Part shown: piece after piece, positions 1 through 9,300 of the stretch
Numbering within the stretch: position 1 is the stretch's first letter
Layout: every line of letters starts with the position of its first letter
DNA from: Bacteroidales bacterium
GTDB lineage: Bacteria > Bacteroidota > Bacteroidia > Bacteroidales > JAGOPY01
Reading direction: 5' to 3'
DNA: 44,848 nucleotides
NCBI GenBank assembly: GCA_019429045.1
Contig: JAHYJL010000004.1
Span: 1 to 44,848, forward strand
Made by a program: the position numbers and the translations under genes
Notes under the pieces: generated by a model
What the model saw: the letters and a program-made list of their open reading frames with translations, nothing else
The model's database searches: none
What the model was told of the DNA's origin: nothing

Positions 1-657
1 ATATGCCTTGCCCGATTCAGTCTCCCTGATCTCTGCAGGAACGAAAGGATCGATCCGCTGTTCGACCATCTGTGCTATCCCGTTAACATAATCATCTCTT
101 TCTAATTGGAGGACGAAAGGGCTTTTATCGATGAGAATATAAAATGCCTTTCTGAGCTTTGCCGATTTGATCAGGTAATTTTCCGTCGTTAAAAGATAAC
201 GTTGATTCTCAACCCCTTCCTGCCCATCGCATAGTTCAAAGCCCAGCTGTCGGTTATACCGGATAGCCCTGTCGTTGGTCTTCATAATATGAGCGAATAT
301 TTTCAACCGGATTATCCGGATGATCATTTCTGCAAAAATCAGTGAAACAATCGCGGGCAAAGGAGTGTTATACACCTCCTCCTCCCAGAAAAAGATACCT
401 CCTTCCAGGCTGTGGTCGTCCCAATCGATGTGCTTGGCATTGATCAGGCCGATCTTCTGATGATCGTGCTCAATGATCAGGTAGAGATTATGCTTATTGT
501 TCACCGATTTGAACCATTCCTGCTGCATCTCCGGAGTGATATACTCCCGGTATTCCATATACTGGCTGATGCGGGGTGAATTGCGCCATTGCCTGACCAG
601 CTCCAGGTCATCTTTGCAGAGCTTGATAAACCGGATATTGCCTTTTGTCAGGATCAT
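1..657 (-). CDS. GNAT-family N-acetyltransferase (3' end cut by window edge)
   Basis: This gene is not in the ORF track because it runs off the window; I translated it by hand, giving 219 open codons from an ATG at 657. It begins MILTKGNIRFIKLCKDDLEL, followed by the VRQWRNSPRISQYM and MQQEWF segments typical of RimJ/PseH-like GNAT acetyltransferases. An IGLINAKHIDWD strand and the motif KTNDRAIRYNRQLGF (acetyl-CoA-binding region followed by the common N..a...y.klGF ending) come later. GNAT proteins transfer acetyl from acetyl-CoA to an amine. Its ATG shares one base with the TGA of the upstream glycosyltransferase (TGATG), implying translational coupling. This suggests a role in surface-sugar or lipid-linked sugar modification, possibly acetylation of an amino sugar; the substrate is inference. 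About 60 residues follow the GNAT fold before the window ends. Confidence 0.8.
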   Translation of the reverse strand, partial: MILTKGNIRFIKLCKDDLELVRQWRNSPRISQYMEYREYITPEMQQEWFKSVNNKHNLYLIIEHDHQKIGLINAKHIDWDDHSLEGGIFFWEEEVYNTPLPAIVSLIFAEMIIRIIRLKIFAHIMKTNDRAIRYNRQLGFELCDGQEGVENQRYLLTTENYLIKSAKLRKAFYILIDKSPFVLQLERDDYVNGIAQMVEQRIDPFVPAEIRETESGKAY

Positions 658-1565
658 CAGAGCACTTTTTTAACGGAATACAAAGGCTTTTTATTCTGGA
701 CCATGTAGATCCGGCTGAGGTATTCTCCCAAAACGCCCAGCGAAAGCAAAATGAGGCTGGTGGATAACAGGATGGCTACGATCAGCGAAGTGTAACCGAG
801 CGGCACGTTGAACAGGATCTTTTTGAGGGCGAAGATCAGGGAGAGAATGAAGAAGAAAACAGAGGAGATCAGCCCTCCGTACACCATGACCTTGAGCGGG
901 ACAGTAGTATAATAAAACATAATGTTGGCCAGCAGGCCCCAGATCCGGCGCATGCTGTAACCCGACTTTTTGTATTTGCGGGGGTGATGCTCCACGGTGA
1001 CCAGTTCCACGTAATCGGTGTACCAGTGGAGGATCTCGTCGATGAAGACAAAGTTCTGGTGATGGATAATGATCTTTTGAATGATGTTGGAAGAGATCAG
1101 ACGGAAGGAGGAGCCCTCCTTCGGCCGGCCCAGCAGGTGAGATATTTTTTTTACGGCGCGGCTTCCCAGGTTCCGGATGTAAGAATGGTTCTTCTTCCGG
1201 TAGATGCCATAGACCAACTCCGCATCATTTTCTTCCATTGCCTGCATCAGTTTCGGTATCTCTTCGGGAGGGATCTGCAGGTCATCGTCGATGGTGATGA
1301 CAAAGTCGCCCTTGGCGAAATTGAACCCGCAGAAGGTGGCGCTGTGCTGTCCGAAGTTCTTGGCCAGCCGGATGGCGGTCAGCTTATCCTGGTACAGCGC
1401 TTTCAGCTTATTGAGCACCTGCCAGCTTTCGTCACGGCTGCCGTCGTCGATAAAGATCATCTCGTACGATTTCCCGGTCGCATCCATCACCGCAACCAGC
1501 CAGCCGGCCAGCTCCTCCAGCGACGCCTCGCTGTTATAAACGGGGATGATAACTGAGTAATCCAT
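657..1565 (-). CDS. GT2 family membrane glycosyltransferase (DPM1/GtrB/ArnC-like)
   Basis: The protein is 302 aa. A GT-A fold begins with VIIPVYNSEASLEEL, then FIDDGSRDESW and the metal-binding TIDDDLQIPPEEIPKL. Two predicted membrane helices lie near residues 225-245 (MVYGGLISSVFFFILSLIF) and 262-285. This is the classic layout of polyprenyl-phosphate sugar transferases, which move a sugar from a nucleotide sugar to undecaprenyl phosphate on the inner face of the cytoplasmic membrane. The ORF fills the usual family length and is preceded by a match to the Bacteroidota -7 element. It overlaps the downstream GNAT gene by one base, so the two are very probably made together for a glycan or lipid modification. 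The exact sugar cannot be read from sequence. Confidence 0.88.
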   Translation of the reverse strand: MDYSVIIPVYNSEASLEELAGWLVAVMDATGKSYEMIFIDDGSRDESWQVLNKLKALYQDKLTAIRLAKNFGQHSATFCGFNFAKGDFVITIDDDLQIPPEEIPKLMQAMEENDAELVYGIYRKKNHSYIRNLGSRAVKKISHLLGRPKEGSSFRLISSNIIQKIIIHHQNFVFIDEILHWYTDYVELVTVEHHPRKYKKSGYSMRRIWGLLANIMFYYTTVPLKVMVYGGLISSVFFFILSLIFALKKILFNVPLGYTSLIVAILLSTSLILLSLGVLGEYLSRIYMVQNKKPLYSVKKVL

Positions 1566-1586
1566 TCTTCAATGCAGAATCTGAGG

Positions 1587-1594
1587 CAAAATTA
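1587..1594 (-). promoter_or_regulatory. Candidate -7 element for the GT2/GNAT pair
   Basis: On the minus strand this reads TAATTTTG, a full match to TAnnTTTG, 22 bases upstream of the ATG at 1565. No convincing TTG at -33 was seen. It lies in the DNA that replaced the 3' end of the S41 gene. Confidence 0.4.
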
Positions 1595-1610
1595 AGAAAA
1601 TAATAACCAA

Positions 1611-1634
1611 ACATCGACACATCGATACATCGAC
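1611..1634. repeat. Octamer tandem repeat (ACATCGAC/T)x3
   Basis: Three consecutive 8-base units (acatcgac, acatcgat, acatcgac) lie between the GT2 start and the truncated S41 gene. It is one of many short arrays at gene edges in this window. Confidence 0.75.
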
Positions 1635-2190
1635 GCATTGACCAATTCTCGATCAGGGTATAGTCACCAGCGGCCCGTTGTTGCTTTTTAGCATCGGCTT
1701 TCTTTGCAGCATGAAATATGTGGCCATAGGATCGTCCGGGGATGGCATTTTCGGGGTCCGAATAATCGCGAATGACAAAAACCGACGAGTCGGCATAACC
1801 TACCTCCGCTTCAAACGGGATCAGCAAAGTTTTTGAATCCCACAAAGTATAAGGAAAATAAACCAAAGTATGCCCATCGCCCAGCGCTGCGACCAACGGG
1901 GCAATGACTTTAAAAAATTCACGGACGGTCATTCCATCACGGACCAGAAGCCTGGCCTGATCAAGCTTATCCTCAAATGCTTCCTTCGACAGGAAGGCAA
2001 ACATATCGGGATGGACTTCATTGATCATCACATACAGGCTATCCATGTCATCCAGCAGCTCCTCCCTTGAGAAAGTGTTTTGTGCATTCAGTGTGTTTAT
2101 AAGAAGAACAAAACCGAGTGTAAAGAGCAGAAATGATTTTTTCATCGTATTATAAGTTGGAAGATTCATTCATACTTCTTGATTGACAAC

Positions 2191-2198
2191 CAAATATA
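2191..2198 (-). promoter_or_regulatory. Candidate -7 element for the truncated S41 gene
   Basis: The minus strand reads TATATTTG, a perfect TAnnTTTG match, about 45 bases upstream of the ATG at 2145. The -33 region is weak (TGG). Confidence 0.4.
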
Positions 2199-2299
2199 AA
2201 ATTAATTTCCTAATAAACCAGCCATTACGGGAATTAAGATACCATTTCATCAAAATACAATTTAGCCGGAGATAAATCTAGATTTCACCGTCGGCAACA

Positions 2300-2332
2300 A
2301 AATGCCCATCGAGGGCATTTCTCTTTTTTATT
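2300..2332 (+). terminator. Intrinsic terminator-like hairpin without an obvious upstream plus-strand gene
   Basis: An 8-bp perfect stem (AAATGCCC / GGGCATTT) with a 5-base loop is followed by ctcttttttatt. It is oriented to stop plus-strand transcription, yet the nearest upstream gene is on the minus strand and starts upstream of it. It could end a small RNA or act as an attenuator for the gene at 2410. Confidence 0.55.
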
Positions 2333-2409
2333 CATAATATGTTTTTCTATGTTAATCCGGATATTCTAAAATCTTTATACTTTTAGCCTATAAATTCAGT
2401 TAATAGAGG

Positions 2410-3468
2410 ATGTCCCTTCAGGCAAAATTCATATTATCGGTTTTCCTCGTTGTGCTGGTCACACTGGTAACCTTGGGACAGAACAGGCAGGATGCGCTTC
2501 AGCAATTCATCTCCGGCGAAGAAGGCGCTTATGTCGACTCTCTCCATGAACTGACCATCTATGTCATTCCTTCAGTGGTTAAATATAAGTGGGATTCGCC
2601 CCGTTCACTGTACCGCAGCTACTTCAGAAACATCAAGAGAAGCCTGTTCAATAACCATAGGTATTTGCTGGGGCATGCTTTTATCGAGCTCCGCTCGCCG
2701 CTGATCCCGGGCAAATTGCTTACCGGGATGAGTGCATCTTCCCGCCAGGAACAGCGGCAAAATGTTCTGAAGGAGTACTACGGGATGGCTATCCTGGGAG
2801 CTGTGCTGCAGGGAAGACTGGAAACAATGGAAGAGCTCAGGGAGAAAAAGGAAAAATACGCCCGCCGCGGCGACCTGGCCTTTATCCGGGTATGGGTCAA
2901 TGAAGCAGCTGCTGCCAGGATACTTGATTATTTCGATGCTTATCACTCAATTTTTGGAAATGACACACCAGGTCTGCCATCCTATGGCGGGGCTTTCTGG
3001 CCTCGCTATGAAGGCGAAGGAGCGGGTTGTTCCGCCTTCGCGGTAAGTTTTTTCGATATCGCCGGCGTGCTGCGGCAGTATTTTGATGAATGGAAAATTG
3101 AGATCGGTATCCCAATGGAGATTATCGGCGGCCCCTACAACGATTATCACAAGGTCCGGATACGCGATGTAAAGAGATATAAAAGCTGGTCGGATGGTAA
3201 CGGTGAAACGCACATCACCTACGAACCTTTCGAAATATATGACCCTACGCTGATGTTCGAATGGATCCACAACACATGGAACATTTACCGGCAGTTGGAT
3301 AACCCGGCTATCAGGCCGGTTATAGAAAATGATGTCTATGGATTGATTTTCGATGCCCGTGACATTCCGGTTCCTGAAAATGAGGAATTATTCTTTGAAC
3401 GCCCGGACAGATCGGTTTTTATCGATTACTACAGACGGGAATACATTGAAGATAGTGAAAATCACTAA
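2410..3468 (+). CDS. Secreted protein of unknown function, possible permuted papain-like fold
   Basis: The protein is 352 aa and opens with a hydrophobic signal (FILSVFLVVLVTLVTLG followed by QNRQ), so it is probably periplasmic or exported. I do not recognise the family. Visible landmarks are a His in LLGHAFIELRS (about residue 88) followed much later by a Cys in GEGAGCSAFAVSFFDI (about residue 205) and a conserved-looking YDPTLMFEWIHNTW segment. A GH-A-x-I-E-L strand preceding a Cys helix is the arrangement of circularly permuted NlpC/P60-like (YiiX/LRAT) cysteine enzymes, but this is only a shape argument. The gene is followed after 19 bases by the M28 peptidase on the same strand, so the two likely share a transcript. 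Confidence 0.65.
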   Translation: MSLQAKFILSVFLVVLVTLVTLGQNRQDALQQFISGEEGAYVDSLHELTIYVIPSVVKYKWDSPRSLYRSYFRNIKRSLFNNHRYLLGHAFIELRSPLIPGKLLTGMSASSRQEQRQNVLKEYYGMAILGAVLQGRLETMEELREKKEKYARRGDLAFIRVWVNEAAAARILDYFDAYHSIFGNDTPGLPSYGGAFWPRYEGEGAGCSAFAVSFFDIAGVLRQYFDEWKIEIGIPMEIIGGPYNDYHKVRIRDVKRYKSWSDGNGETHITYEPFEIYDPTLMFEWIHNTWNIYRQLDNPAIRPVIENDVYGLIFDARDIPVPENEELFFERPDRSVFIDYYRREYIEDSENH

Positions 3469-3487
3469 AATTTTATCATTTTTTTTG

Positions 3488-4501
3488 ATGAGCAACTTTG
3501 TAAAAAGTATATTTCTATTGAGCTTGTTCCTGGCAGGGTTATGGTCCTGTCAGCCCAAAACCCGCCAACCCGAAACCCTGGAACCTGGAACTTTGGAACC
3601 TGGAACAACATTAGTGGTTCCCGCTTTCATCCCCGACTCGGCTTATGCCTTTGTTAAAGCACAATGTGATTTCGGTCCGCGGGTGCCTGGGACTCCATCC
3701 CATGCCGCCTGCGCCGAATACCTTGAAAACACGCTAAAAAGATACACCCCGCATGTCCAGGTGCAATCCTTCCGTAGCAGGGCATTCGATGGCATTGTAC
3801 TCAACGGCAAAAATATCATCGCCTCCTTCCAGCCGGACAAAAGGGCCCGCCTCATGCTATGCGCCCACTGGGATTCGCGGCCATTTGCCGATCACGATCC
3901 TGACCCGGCCAAACGCAACCAGCCGGTGATGGGCGCCAACGACGGCGCCAGCGGCGTCGGTGTGCTGCTCGAAGTGGCCCGCCTGCTGAGCACACATGAA
4001 CCCGGAATTAGCGTAGATATTATCTTTTTCGACCTGGAGGATTACGGTCCGCCGCACGACGACCAGACCGAAGGGAAAAACGAGCACTGGGGACTTGGCT
4101 CGCAGCACTGGTCGCGAAACCCGCATGAATACAACTACCGTCCGAGATATGTTATCTTGCTCGACATGGTCGGCGCAACCGACGCCCGGTTCCTGCTGGA
4201 AGGGTTTTCCATGCACTTTGCCCCCGACAAGGTGAAAAAGGTATGGGATATCGCCCACCGCATGGGATACCAGGAATATTTCCCAAATCAAAGGGGCGGA
4301 TTTATCAACGACGACCACTATTTCATCAACGAGATCGCCCGGATCCCCGCCATCAACATCATCCACCTCGATGCGAATTCATCCAACGGCAGCTTTTTCG
4401 AATACTGGCACACGACAGAAGATACCATGGATAAGATTGATAGCCGGACGCTTGGCGTAGTGGGAGATGTGGTTATCCAGACAATATTTATGGAGAAGTA
4501 A
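3488..4501 (+). CDS. M28 family zinc peptidase lipoprotein (glutaminyl cyclase-like)
   Basis: The ORF-track start at 3353 overlaps the previous gene; the ATG at 3488 begins directly at a lipoprotein signal (SIFLLSLFLAGLWSC), giving 337 aa. The fold signature of M28/QC-like enzymes is complete: FGPRVPGTPSH near the N-terminus, the zinc ligands in CAHWDSRPFAD and GANDGASGVGVLLE, the acidic FFDLEDYG, and the late HxF/NDDHYFIN histidine. Members hydrolyse N-terminal residues or cyclise N-terminal glutamine; the LEDYG and DDH features favour the cyclase-like subgroup but do not prove it. The lipidated cysteine places it in the outer or inner membrane. Between the lipobox and the domain lies a repeat-encoded linker (PETLEPGTLEPG). 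Confidence 0.88.
   Translation: MSNFVKSIFLLSLFLAGLWSCQPKTRQPETLEPGTLEPGTTLVVPAFIPDSAYAFVKAQCDFGPRVPGTPSHAACAEYLENTLKRYTPHVQVQSFRSRAFDGIVLNGKNIIASFQPDKRARLMLCAHWDSRPFADHDPDPAKRNQPVMGANDGASGVGVLLEVARLLSTHEPGISVDIIFFDLEDYGPPHDDQTEGKNEHWGLGSQHWSRNPHEYNYRPRYVILLDMVGATDARFLLEGFSMHFAPDKVKKVWDIAHRMGYQEYFPNQRGGFINDDHYFINEIARIPAINIIHLDANSSNGSFFEYWHTTEDTMDKIDSRTLGVVGDVVIQTIFMEK
3578..3606. repeat. TGGAACC-type short tandem repeat inside the M28 lipoprotein linker
   Basis: Runs of tggaacc/tggaact encode the LEPGTLEPG linker. The reverse complement (ggttcca) recurs at the 3' end of the symporter gene near 20.94 kb. Confidence 0.7.
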
Positions 4502-4550
4502 TATTTCGTTTTCCGCTGGTTTTTGTTGCTTGGGGCTGACTTGTTTTAAA

Positions 4551-4630
4551 CACAATAGGCACAATAGGACACAATAGAATACACATTAGATCCTATGTGG
4601 CTCCTATGTGCCCTAATGTGCATAATGTGG
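4551..4630. terminator. Imperfect inverted repeat between convergent genes
   Basis: The left side has the words cacaatagg repeated; the right side has cctatgtg/ctaatgtg words that pair imperfectly with them. Located between the ends of the M28 (plus) and PhoH (minus) genes, it could act as a two-way terminator, but the many unit repeats suggest it also belongs to the short-array family. Confidence 0.45.
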
Positions 4631-4650
4631 TTAAATAAATCGCGAATCGG

Positions 4651-5991
4651 TTAAAGAAGTTCATTCGCCAGGTTCGCCAGTTCGCTCCGCTCTCCCTTTT
4701 CCAGCCTGACGTGCGCATAGATCGGGTGGTGCTTGATCTTGTCGATGAGGTAGGATAGCCCGTTGCTCTGTGAATCAAGGTAAGGGGTGTCGATCTGGTA
4801 AATATCCCCGGTAAAGATGATCTTGGTATTCTCGCCGGCGCGGGTGATGATGGTCTTCACTTCGTGCGGCGTGAGGTTCTGGGCTTCATCGACAATGAAA
4901 AAGACATTGGAGATGCTCCGTCCCCGGATATAGGCCAGCGGCGTGATCACCAGTTTTTCGGACGCCAGGGCCTCCGTTACTTTCTTAAACTCCTTATCGG
5001 CCTCGCTGTACTGGTTCTGGATGAACTTCAGGTTGTCGTAAAGAGGTTCCATGTAAGGGCTGAGCTTGTCCTTGATATCGCCTGGTAAATATCCGATGTC
5101 TTTATTGCTGAGAGGTACAATGGGACGCGCCAGGTATATCTGCTTGTAGTTCTTCTTCTGGTCGAGCGCGCCGGCCAGCGCCAGCAGCGTTTTACCCGTA
5201 CCGGCCACCCCCTGCAGCGTCACCAGTCTCACCCGCGGGTTCCGGATGGCATGCAGGGCAAAGACCTGCTCGGCATTGCGGGGGTTGATCTTGTAAGCCG
5301 GGCTCTTATCGATCCGCTCGATCTTGTCGATCACCGGATTGTAATAAGCCAAAGCCGATGAGGCGCCATTTTTCAGAATAAAATAATGGTTCGGGATGGG
5401 AGCTGCCAGCCCAATCTCCGCAGGATCTATGATCCCCTCGGTATATAGCTTGTCAATGGCTTCCCGGTCAATGCCTTCCATGGTCGATTTGCCGGTATAC
5501 AGCGATTCCAGGTCATGGATCTTGCCCGTTTCAAAGTCCTCCGCCTGGATATCGAGCGATTTGGCCTTGAGCCGGAGATTGATATCCTTCGTCACCAGGA
5601 TGACGGGACGCTCCGGATGGTCCTCCTGCATCACCATCGCCGCGTTCAGGATGCGGTGATCGGGCTTGTTGCCGTCAAAGATAGCCCGTGCATCGATCGG
5701 GCTGCTGTTCTCATTCATGATCACCTTGAAACAACCCGCCTCCTGACGATCGATATCGATCCAGTTCGTCAGCGAACTGTTCGCCGACAACCGGTCCATG
5801 ATCCGGATGAACTCCCTCGCCTCGAAATTCTTGGTGTCATTCCCTTTCTTGAAGTTATCCAGCTCCTCCAACACCGTAATGGGAATGGCGATATCATTAT
5901 CCTCGAAACTGTATATCGCGTTGTGATTATACAAGATTACCGAGGTGTCGAGTACGAATATCTTGGCTACTTTGCTTTTCTTACGACCCAT
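4651..5991 (-). CDS. PhoH family protein with N-terminal PIN domain (PhoH2/YlaK-type)
   Basis: The protein is 446 aa. Residues 10-145 form a PIN nuclease domain with its acidic residues (IFVLDTSVIL, ITVLEELDNFK, PDHRILNAA, VTKDINLR). Residues 240-446 form the PhoH ATPase domain with Walker A GVAGTGKT (261-268), LPGDIKDKLSPYMEPLYDN, the IRGRSI motif and Walker B FFIVDEAQNLT (about 365-373), then TGDIYQIDTPYLD. PIN-PhoH proteins are cytoplasmic ATP-dependent RNA helicase/RNases in the characterised mycobacterial cases. The length is typical and all motifs are intact. The start is 12 bases from a heptamer array, so that array lies in its leader. No partner gene is evident. Confidence 0.92.
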   Translation of the reverse strand: MGRKKSKVAKIFVLDTSVILYNHNAIYSFEDNDIAIPITVLEELDNFKKGNDTKNFEAREFIRIMDRLSANSSLTNWIDIDRQEAGCFKVIMNENSSPIDARAIFDGNKPDHRILNAAMVMQEDHPERPVILVTKDINLRLKAKSLDIQAEDFETGKIHDLESLYTGKSTMEGIDREAIDKLYTEGIIDPAEIGLAAPIPNHYFILKNGASSALAYYNPVIDKIERIDKSPAYKINPRNAEQVFALHAIRNPRVRLVTLQGVAGTGKTLLALAGALDQKKNYKQIYLARPIVPLSNKDIGYLPGDIKDKLSPYMEPLYDNLKFIQNQYSEADKEFKKVTEALASEKLVITPLAYIRGRSISNVFFIVDEAQNLTPHEVKTIITRAGENTKIIFTGDIYQIDTPYLDSQSNGLSYLIDKIKHHPIYAHVRLEKGERSELANLANELL

Positions 5992-6002
5992 TTAATCAAA
6001 TG

Positions 6003-6037
6003 TTGAATTTTGAATTTTGAATTTTGAATTTTGAATT
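6003..6037. repeat. Heptamer tandem repeat (TTGAATT)x5
   Basis: Five perfect 7-base units lie directly upstream of the phoH-type gene on the minus strand. It is followed 11 bases later by a second, different heptamer array. Confidence 0.9.
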
Positions 6038-6048
6038 CCAAAAACAAT

Positions 6049-6110
6049 AAACAAGAAACAAGAAACAAGAAACAAGAAACAAGAAACAAGAAACAAGAAA
6101 CAAGAAACAA
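6049..6110. repeat. Heptamer tandem repeat (AAACAAG)x8
   Basis: Eight perfect units plus a partial one. The reverse-complement unit (CTTGTTT) forms arrays at 23.77 and 28.10 kb. Confidence 0.92.
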
Positions 6111-6201
6111 AAACGATAAAAGTATAAAACATAAAAGACTTCCGCCGTCACTTCCGAAGTAAGATACTCACGGAATTATAAACATTTTTTCCGGCAAAAT
6201 C

Positions 6202-6233
6202 TTGCATTCCGGCATCTAATAATATTAACTTTA
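6202..6233 (+). promoter_or_regulatory. Candidate promoter of the susC operon
   Basis: TTG (6202-6204), a 21-base spacer, then TAACTTTA (one mismatch to TAnnTTTG). It lies about 120 bases upstream of the SusC start and is the best match in the interval. Confidence 0.35.
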
Positions 6234-6355
6234 CATCTAATTTAAGATTGATTATTGTATTATTGAATCATAACAACATTCGTTTGATTATCCGCCAGGT
6301 GTATAACTTGAATGTTCTGACAGTTTACGTTTTCAAACCTGAAAAATCAGAAACC

Positions 6356-9300
6356 ATGGTAAGATTTACTATTCATTCGTCAAAATTCAGGCTTTTCAAG
6401 GCAGGGTTGGTCTTCACATTCCTGCTTTTTGCCTTTAGTGCTTTCAGCCAGGTCCAAACGGTGACCGGCACCGTACGTGCAGCAGATACCAGGGAAACAT
6501 TGCCCGGTACCTCTATTTTCGTAAAAGGCACTACCGTTGGTACTATCACGGACATCGACGGGAATTTCAGCCTGCCGGTTGAGTCACCCGCCATCCTGGT
6601 ATTTTCCTTTATCGGATATGAAACCCAGGAGGTGCAGTTCACGGGCCAGACGGTCCTGAATATCACGCTTGAAACGTCAAAGGTAGCCCTCGAGGAGATC
6701 GTGGTGATCGGGTACGGTACCGTCAGGAAGAGCGACCTGTCGGGCAGTGTGGCGTCGATCAAAGCGGAAGACATCACCAAAATTACTGCTGCCAACCCGG
6801 TGCAAAGCCTCCAGGGAAGGGTCAGCGGGGTGCAGGTGACCAGCGTTACCGGCGCCCCGGGAGCAAGCCCGGTGGTCAGGGTCAGGGGCATCGGCACCTT
6901 CAACAACACATCCCCTATCTACGTGGTAGATGGGGTGATCCTCGATGATATCTCCTTCCTGAATGCCTCCGACATCGCCTCCATGGAAGTCCTGAAAGAC
7001 GCCTCCGCCACGGCCATCTACGGATCGCGCGGCGCCAACGGCGTTATCATGGTGACGACAAAAAGTGGAAAAGTTGCAGAAGGCAAAACGGTCTTCAGCT
7101 TCTCCGGGGAGGCCGGCATCCAGCGGCTGGCCAAAAAGATCGACCTGCTGACCGGGCGGGAATTTGCCATCATCTCCAACGATATAAAAGCCGGAAGCTA
7201 TAACAATGTGGATGCCGTACCTAATACCGACTGGCAGGACCTTGTTTTCGATATTGCTCCGATCCAGAATTACCAGCTGTCGGCCTCGGGAGCATCCAAC
7301 ACCATGAATTATTACCTGGGCGTGGGCTATTTCAACCAGAGCGGGATCATTGATAAGTCGAAATACCAGAAGATCACCACAAAGCTTAACGCAAATTTTA
7401 ACATGACCCATTGGCTTGACCTGGGGATTAACCTCAGCGTTACCCCGTTCAAGCAGCAGATCGCCCCCAATGTTACCTACCAGGTTTACCGCGCCCAGCC
7501 TTTGCTGATGCCCTATTACGATGACGGCAGCTTCGGGGTGGTTTACAATGTCGGCAATCCATTTGCCGACCTGGAGTACTCCAACAATTTCCGGGACGGC
7601 GTCAGGGCCATGGGGAATATCTATGCCGATGTGAAATTCACCAAAGACCTGACCTTTAAAACCAGTTACGGACTGGATGGCGAGTATGTGAAAGCGACCA
7701 ATTTCACGCCGGCTTTCACAGTTTACAATCCCGACGGAACGGCTTCACAACAGCAAAATATTTACAGCGACCTGACCAAAGCTTCCAACGACATGCTCAC
7801 CTGGCTGTGGGAAAACACGCTGAGTTACAACAAGGAATTCGGGGAACATATGATCGACGCCGTGGCCGGTTATACCATGCAAAACACGACTTCGGAGTGG
7901 TTCAGCATCACAGGCGCCAACATCATCCGCGACGGCGAAAGCTTCTGGTACATCAACCCTTCCTATATCCAGGACCCGGCCAACGACATCAACAATGTCA
8001 GCACCATCAGCAACGGGGTTGACCTGGGGCTAAACTATTCGATGATCTCCTATCTTTTCAGGGCAAATTATATTTTCAAAAATAAATACATCTTAACCGC
8101 TACGTTCAGAAGCGACGGTTCTTCCAAGTTCAGCAAGGAAAACCAGTACGCGCATTTCCCCTCCTTTGCAGCAGGATGGAACGTTTCCCGGGAAAAATTC
8201 ATGGAAAACATCGATCTGATCAGCCGGTTGAAGCTGCGCGCGAGCTGGGGAAAAGTGGGTAACGAAAAAATTCCCTACGACCGCCGCTTCTCAATAGTTT
8301 CCAATCATATTGCCGTTTTCGGTGATCCTTCGGCCGCTTACCCGGCCAGCTCCTTTGGCCGGCTGGGGAATCCCGACCTCAAATGGGAAACCACCACCCA
8401 GACCGACATAGGTCTTGAAACCGGCATTTTAAACGACCGTCTGATCGCAGAATTCGACTTCTATCACAAAATCACTTCCGATATTCTGGTCGATCTCACC
8501 GTGCCGGGGTATTACGGTAACGGGCAAGGGGCCAGGATCACCTATAACGCCGCCGAAGTGCTGAACAGGGGCTTTGAGTTCAACCTGATGTGGAGAGACC
8601 AGGTCGGAGAATTCAAATACAACATCGGTTTCCTCGGCTCCACCATCCACAATGAAGTGCTGAAGATAGGCGGCGCCAGCGGCATCGACTCAGTGCTCAT
8701 CGGGGGCTACCTGGCCAACGGCCAGCCGGTAACGCGCACCGAAGTCGGCCAGCCGATCGGAGCATTTTACGGATACGTGACCGACGGGGTGTTCCAGACA
8801 CAGGAAGAGATTGACAATTACCCGGTCTATACGCAGGAGGAACTGCAGCCGGGCGACCTCAGATATGTCGATATAAACGGCGATGGCGTGATCAATCCCC
8901 TGGACCGCACCTACCTCGGTTCACCGATCCCCAAATTCATTTTCGGTTTCAGCGCCGGATTTGAATACAAAAGGTTTGATTTCTTCCTGAACATCCAGGG
9001 GCAAACAGGGAACAAGATTTTCAACGGGAAAGAGGTGGTCCGGCCCGACCCGTATAACTTCGAAGCCCATGTGATGGACCGATGGACAGGCCCGGGCACC
9101 AGCAACGATGAACCCCGGCCGGCATTCGGCGGATATAATTACAACATCTCCGACCGGTTTATCTATGACGGTTCTTTTGTCCGCATACGAAACGTAATTC
9201 TGGGATATACACTGCCCATCGACTGGAGCAACAAGGTCTTCATGCAAAACCTGAGGGTCTATGTGAAAGCCGATAACCTCTATACTTTCTCGAAATTCAC

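Larger units (their letters stand above)
1534..2145 (-). pseudogene. Truncated S41-like (C-terminal processing) peptidase, N-terminal fragment
   Basis: The frame opens with a signal peptide (MKKSFLLFTLGFVLLINTLNA) and continues as the N-terminal helical region common to Bacteroidota S41-family proteins: EELLDDMDSLYVMINEVHPDMF, then the LVAALGDGHTLVYFP strand that precedes the protease core. Family resemblance stops at SDPENAIPG (about base 1730), where intact homologues continue into a PDZ-like strand and the Ser/Lys catalytic core. The remaining ~60 codons are low-quality sequence that runs through an octamer repeat and ends inside the start of the GT2 gene. The catalytic residues are therefore absent and the protein is about 200 aa instead of 450 or more. 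The ATG at 2145 is preferred over 2169 because it starts directly at the signal peptide and leaves room for the leader. A promoter match is still present. Confidence 0.7.

Noticed and set aside
984-1556. 190-aa plus-strand ORF over the glycosyltransferase
   Set aside because: Shadow of the GT2 gene, which has full family motifs on the minus strand.
3685-3705. Fifth copy of the GGGACTCCATCCC motif in the M28 gene
   Set aside because: It encodes the conserved family motif RVPGTPSH and lacks the leading AGGGA, so it may be chance.
6248-6355. Extended N-terminus of SusC from the ORF track
   Set aside because: It would place 36 residues before an otherwise standard signal peptide.
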